Below are positions 59,079 through 64,000 of a stretch of 64,000 bases of DNA, one piece after another. Source of the DNA: Polyodon spathula (Eukaryota; Chordata; Actinopteri; Acipenseriformes; Polyodontidae); the NCBI RefSeq assembly GCF_017654505.1, contig NC_054545.1, positions 16,028,047-16,092,046 of the forward strand, read 5' to 3'. The translations under genes and the position numbers were made by a program. The notes beneath the pieces were generated by a model, which made no database searches, was not told where the DNA came from, and saw only the letters and a program-made list of their open reading frames with translations. Each line of letters starts with the position of its first letter. Position 1 is the first letter of the stretch.

Positions 59079-59080
<2 letters not shown>
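58868..59080 (-). mobile_element. Possible LTR promoter fragment
   Basis: In minus orientation an AT-rich stretch with 'gtgtttatttgttaattatc' is followed by perfect 10-bp palindrome arms CCTGCACCTG/CAGGTGCAGG (58943-58952 and 58974-58983). A TTAAAGC box lies shortly after. The arrangement matches the promoter region of LTR family 1 copies, but no boundaries were found. Confidence 0.35.

Positions 59081-59082
<2 letters not shown>

Positions 59083-59138
<56 letters not shown>
59083..59138. repeat. (TA)n microsatellite
   Basis: About 56 bp of TA repeats. Confidence 0.95.
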
Positions 59139-59139
<1 letters not shown>

Positions 59140-60380
59140 GTAAAAATAATTTTGGATCCACCAGATATACAAAATATATAGTGGTGTGGGACCAACTCAG
59201 CCCTCCTCACACCCCCCACACACCCTCTTGGATGCAAACATAGCTTAAACCTTGTGACAGAATGTAAAATTGAGTACAAGACGGTGCACGTATAACAAGG
59301 CTGTGTGCATTTATAGGTGTTCTCAAGATAGTTTGACAGTGGGCTCTGTGTTTCTTGGTGTTTTGATACTTATTGGTAATAGCACTGAGATGAGGCAGTG
59401 AGGCAGTGAGGCAGTGAGGATGATTAATAGTTGTGTCACTTTTTGGAAGACTTTGTTTTTTCCTGTTTAACAATAGCAAATGTTTACAGGTTAAAATGAA
59501 AACTGAAGTAAAAAAAAAAAAAAAGTAGTATTTTTAAGATTAAAAGCACAGGTAGGAAAAAATTCCCAGCAGCACTGAAACCTGGTCCCTAAAGTGTGAA
59601 TCAATGCAACAGAAATGGCGGCCATCAGAATGCATGCATTTTATTGGAAACTCAGACCTGCCCTTATAAAAATTCACCACTGTAAAGCTACTCAATAATT
59701 TGGCAGTTTTCCACACTTTTTCCATTGGTTATACTACACAGTTACCCCTTTAGCATACAGAGTCCTACACTTCACCATGCTTTCACTAAACTTTGATGCA
59801 CTTTTTCTATTGTAAACTTTTGTAAATGTATACAATTATACAAGACGGAGGCACATACATTATGTCATGCTCCACACAGTTACATTCAACAATCTGACGC
59901 AAAAAAAAAAAAAACAACGGTTCACTGTTAACAGATGGTATTAAAGTCATGCTTGAGTTTTGTTTGCCATTTAATCTCTGCACTGCTCCTGCAATGACGC
60001 AGATGAGCAAAAACCTGGGAGAGCAGAGCTGTTGTGTTTCAGCTTCATGAAGCGGTATAGCTGGCCACCCTGGTAGCCGGCTGCCTAGTAGGTCATGCAA
60101 AAGTGCAATAGCCACACAACAAGATGCAACAGCTGGGGGTGTGGTGCGCAGGTGTTGCTTTACAGACAACTTTTTGCTTATTAAATATTCAACTATTGTT
60201 GATCACAGGATGATAGCAATCACAGAATCCCCCGGGTACTGTTTATACCCATCGTTACACATTTATCGGCTTCCAAGCATGGCCTTAAATAGACCTGGCC
60301 AAGTTCTTTAAATCTGACTCTGTTTTACTTTCATTAAAGATAAGCCTATAAAGTACACAGAGCATACAAGTAATTGCAAT
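59139..60380. other. No confident gene; repeat E fragment within
   Basis: A tandem 'gtgaggcag' repeat (about four units) lies at 59393-59418. A stretch at about 59650-59830 resembles the dispersed repeat E seen at 60385-60600. A 120-codon minus-strand frame (59807-60169) has no recognisable domain. Confidence 0.4.
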
Positions 60381-60384
60381 AAAT

Positions 60385-60600
60385 CCCCTATAAATGTTTA
60401 CCAAGGTCATTTTGCAGTTTCCTGCACTTTTCCAATTCTTATACTACGCATTTACTAAGGTTTACTTTGGTTTGTCATGATTTTTAAGATGCTTTGTTAT
60501 ACTTCTCTGGGATTTACAATGCTTACCTTTGCTTTACCATGTTTTCACTGTATTTTATTATACTTTGCTATGGTTTTACTATGGGAAACCTTTAAAAGGG
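60385..60600. repeat. Dispersed repeat E
   Basis: It is rich in 'tttac.atggtt' and 'catgttttcac' units. It is homologous to 62945-63062 in inverse orientation and partly to 59650-59830. Non-coding; the class is unknown but it resembles an old DNA-transposon MITE. Confidence 0.5.
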
Positions 60601-60602
60601 AT

Positions 60603-61070
60603 TGTGACAGAAATACAATGAATCTTGGTTGTAAATCTCCCTCCCGACCTGTGAGGGTGCTAAACAGCGAGAACAGAGTTCTTTAGATGGGCTGGCATGA
60701 CAGTTCTTTCCCCAGGTTGGGAAGTCAGTAATTCTGGAAGAAGGCGAGACTCCATTGCAAGAACATATTGACCAGGAAGGGAAACAATGTTACAGCTGCA
60801 GATTGTAAAGACAGCTGTACTCGTTTGCCAAGGAGTCATGCGTGACAGCATATAAGGGGATGGAGAATCACAATCTGTTCCTTCGCTTGGTTGAACTATT
60901 GAACCGTAAGGACTGGATGAGAGACCCTGTATTAAATAATAAAGAGACCTTCATAAGTGTTTTGTTTTGTTTGTCTGTAATTGTCTTGACAATTATTAGA
61001 CAGCTAAACTTGATTTCGGAGCTGTTGCCAAGGGCCAGCACTAACCTGAAACAGCACTGCACGATCTCAC
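60603..61070 (+). mobile_element. LTR family 2, 3'-truncated copy
   Basis: It starts TGTGACAGAAATACAATGAA, identical to the start of 42769-43472, and stays closely similar through the CATATAAGGGGATG TATA region (about 60849) and the 'agggccagcac' block. Similarity ends near 61070, so the last roughly 240 bp including the 3' boundary is missing. It carries a short extra block ('gggaaacaatgttacagctg') relative to the other copy. Confidence 0.85.
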
Positions 61071-62340
61071 TGAGAGCCAATGTGTGGTATATTAAGTTCT
61101 TGCAATGGAAATAAATATGATGCATGTATAATAGTTCACGTTTTTTTATTGTCGAGAAAGAATCATTGTATAAAAAAAAACAAAGAACCTGTCATTGTTT
61201 TTCAGTTCACCAAAACGCCCAGAAACAAGTTGGGTAGTTCCAAGATTCGTTCGTAATTTTTTTTGAAAAAATACAAGACAAGAAAATAATGTGCTTAAAT
61301 GTGTGTATTAAATGAACGCAGATACCTCTGCCTGGCCTGATTGAAGTCAATCTTTCAAGTGTTTCGCAGGAAAATCATCTCAAATACTTTTACAGATGCT
61401 CCAGTGTTGTATCCAGGATTGAATACGCCTCATATATTATATTGCCTCATTTCTATATGAAGGAACAACTTGTGCTAATAAACACATTAACACATGTTCA
61501 ATTTGATATGTTAGTACTTGTAATTGTTTGGCAGTCATTTTAAACCTCACTAAAGCATTACTCAGTGGCTTTACAATAAACCATTAATAAATTTGGGTAA
61601 AGTCTGGTTGACGATGAGATATTTTTGGAAACAAGACGTACAAAAACTAACCACAAAGGTATTTATAAATCCAATTTTAAACACTCCGACTGGAATTTTA
61701 AAGATTTTCAAACACTCCTTGCTGTGTAACAATAGTAGGAGTGTGCAGTAAAGAAAACCAGAAATTTATGTGGAATTTATAATCTTGACGAAACATAATA
61801 AAACACAATTTGAAGTTATGTGAAACACACATTAACATTTTTACTGTAGCTGCATAATCCTCATTGGTGGCAATTAAAATGAACATTTCTAAAGTAGTCA
61901 CAATTCTCTCTCTACATGCTGGAAACAGATACAAAATGTTCCAGTAACTTACAAAAGTGATAAACATGTAACTGATAAAAATATACACTGTGTCTTGACT
62001 CCTTTTCTACATTTCCGTCAGTAAAAGATAGCATTACCCCATGTGGTTTTTTTAAAATAGTGTGTAAATATTTGTTATCTTATTAGCATATGTTGAAATT
62101 ATCAGCTTAATGTGTGTTTCCGGTAAATGAGTTAGCTTTCTGAGCTATAACAGAGCTTTAAGATGACTTATTATCTTTTACTGTTGCATAATAGAATTCA
62201 TTTGAATCAACATCATCAAAGAGAAGACACTTGTGTTTGCTAAAATTACCTTAAGAATAAATAAATAAACAAACATTAAATCTATAAACATGGCTCTGTT
62301 TCAATAGAAAAGGTAGACTCTGCAGACCACATGCGAGCAT
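61071..62340. other. No recognisable gene or repeat
   Basis: AT-rich. A 96-codon minus-strand frame (61698-61988) is hydrophobic, with no known motif. Confidence 0.4.
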
Positions 62341-62349
62341 CTAAACCAA

Positions 62350-62475
62350 AATGCAAAAGAGCCAGTCTCATCTGTTTTTGTGGTTTTAGAGCTTTTAACC
62401 TCATCTCATCTTATCTCATCAACTGGACAGGACAGAATCCGTAGCGGCAGTGTATCAGACAACATTGCCAGTTAA
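62350..62475. repeat. Dispersed repeat D, copy 2
   Basis: It aligns with 32005-32130 (shared 'cttttaacctcatctcatct' block). It is followed by a short tandem duplication of 'taccattgtaagtgtg' at about 62502-62545. Confidence 0.5.
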
Positions 62476-62944
62476 ATGAGCATGAGAACAATACATATAA
62501 GATACCATTGTAAGTGTGGTATCTACCAATACCATTGTAAGTGTGTGACCTGTCCAGTGCTGTTGAGTATAAGAACAATAAGACCCCCACCAAGGGTCTA
62601 TTTTTGTATTTTAATAGTCTAAGCAGTGGTGGATCCTAATAATGCCATCATAAAACATGTAGACCTTATCTATCATGGACCTGCATTAAGTGATAGCAAC
62701 AGCTTGTTGACAGAGAGTTACAGTGTGGCAGTATTCTCACCCACCCCTTGTTGAAATAATCTGGTAGGTCTTCCCTGTGGATATGAAGATGGTTATCAGG
62801 TCATTGATCTACTAAGCCTGACGCAACACCAGTAACCCACGTTGTTTTCACTGTTCTCATAGCATTCTGTTTCAGGATTGGTAGGACCAGCTCTCTATTC
62901 TCTAACAGATGTCAGTGTCAATGACAATTGGGCCCCATTTTGCC

Positions 62945-63062
62945 CTTGTAAACATTTACTATAGTAAAAATTTAACAAAATATAATAAAGCATGGTGAAA
63001 GCATGGGAAAGCATTGGACAGCCCATAACAAAATTATATTAAAAATCACGGCAAACTATGGT
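62945..63062. repeat. Dispersed repeat E, inverse copy
   Basis: The reverse complement matches 60467-60600 ('gtgatttttaatat..tttgttat', 'ccatgctttcaccatg.ttta'). Confidence 0.5.
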
Positions 63063-63597
63063 ATATATATATATATTCTTGAGGTGCAGTGGAATTAGTA
63101 TGGTTTAATAAGGAGATTGCTTCCGAATCACGTCAAAAAAAAAAAAAAAGAATTGCCAAACATACATTTTTCAGCAAATCCTCTTGACGTAATATTCCTC
63201 TGTGCCTAAAAAGTCTGTTATCTCCTAGTAATGGAAACATTTGTCAGCGGACATAAACATGCCTAGATTTCATATTAAATCATAGGTATGTACAGTGTCT
63301 CATTATTACAATTTTCTTGTGAAAATATCCAGTGAACATTTTTAACTGTTATTTAAAAGCAAGTTTTCTAAGCTTGCTTGCACATTACACAAGCCAACAG
63401 ACTGTTCACCTGCTGAGATTTCCCATCAGTGCAGTATGGTTACAAAGGCTCTGGTATGAATCCTTTAACATTTTTAAATGGAAACATTTTGAATTTCAGT
63501 AAATCATAAGTACCTTGTGGTATATTAACTAGAACACATGCAGTCACACAAGAATACATTTAGGAAAGATCAGTTGGCCTGCAGCCAAATGGTATCT

Positions 63598-63830
63598 CCT
63601 GTATGTTAAGTCAAGCAAGGTCATGCCCAGGCTGTAGTTTTATGCTGCTAAGTATGAAGTAGTGTTCCTAGCTCAGTAGGGGCACATTTCTCTTTGAACC
63701 AGAGTTCAAGCAATACCCCAGCGGGCCTTGTAATATAGATGGCCCCGTCCTTCATAGCAGACATTAGGCATAAGATCACTGACCCATCAGTGCTTGTCCG
63801 GTTCCGGTTCAGCACCACCAATGGGGCTTG
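63598..63830 (+). mobile_element. 5S-derived SINE (SINE3-like), decayed
   Basis: A degenerate 5S rRNA-like head ('aagcaaggtcatgcccaggc') is followed by a body with 'ctcagtaggggcacatttct', 'caataccccagcg' and 'ccgtccttcat..agacatta'. These correspond to the conserved SINE3 body with its 'gccgtccttcggatgagacgt' motif. The 3' boundary is unclear. Confidence 0.5.
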
Positions 63831-63839
63831 GTAACCCAT

Positions 63840-64000
63840 ACCTTATCTTTACCCCTCTCTGTGTAAATGTAAGTGAAAAAAAAACTATTCTGAGTGGAAT
63901 AAAACCTATATGACAATATAAAATTAGAAAGAAATAATTTAATTCTGGGGTTAGGACTACAATGGCACACTTGAAGGAATTTGCTGCTTTAATCTGAGAA
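63840..64000. other. No recognisable feature
   Basis: A short AT-rich end of the window. Confidence 0.4.

Noticed and set aside
59393..59418. Tandem 'gtgaggcag' repeat as a regulatory array
   Set aside because: Only about four units with no further context; a simple short tandem repeat is sufficient.

Overview
The window is AT-rich, non-coding vertebrate DNA. The mix of long-TIR Tc1-like transposons, piggyBac, pogo/Tigger-like, hAT and PIF/Harbinger remnants, tRNA- and 5S-derived SINEs and many solo LTRs suggests a ray-finned fish. A sturgeon- or paddlefish-like genome is my guess from the style of the repeats; the sequence does not prove it. I found no convincing host protein-coding gene, no rRNA or tRNA gene and no CRISPR array. 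The open frames are short, have no conserved context, and mostly run through microsatellites or dead transposons. The one weak host-exon candidate lies on the minus strand near 54253-54424.

Layout. 0-7.3 kb: unique sequence with a Tc1/mariner-type MITE (753-1090), a 5S-derived SINE, a second MITE family (3898-4256), another copy of the first MITE carrying a foldback insertion (4871-5287), a Tc1-like transposase relic (6195-6660) and a pogo/Tigger-like MITE (6726-7278). 7.5-15.8 kb: a full-length but dead Tc1-like element (7591-9818) split by a solo LTR with a perfect 5-bp target duplication, a hAT relic (9982-11136), a minus-strand solo LTR (11475-12172), a second truncated Tc1-like copy (about 13800-14730) and a solo LTR (15317-15719). 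16-34 kb: mostly unique DNA with scattered SINE, Gag-like, Harbinger, LTR and palindromic MITE remnants. 34.7-36.1 kb: a piggyBac-type element with TTAA at both ends, carrying a SINE with its own 11-bp target duplication. 39-47 kb: two roughly 705-bp solo LTRs, further MITEs and foldbacks. 49.5-64 kb: a further Tc1-like MITE, several foldbacks, a striking 92-bp-arm palindrome (55009-55219), more LTR fragments, long AT/GA/CT microsatellites and a 5S-derived SINE3-like element.

Nothing here works as a gene system. The sequence records successive insertions. The order can be read where elements nest: LTR into Tc1-like element, SINE into piggyBac, foldback into MITE. The observation most worth following is a palindrome just upstream of the TATA-like box in three related LTRs. 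Its arms pair perfectly in each copy although their sequence differs completely, while the AT-rich loop keeps a similar character.
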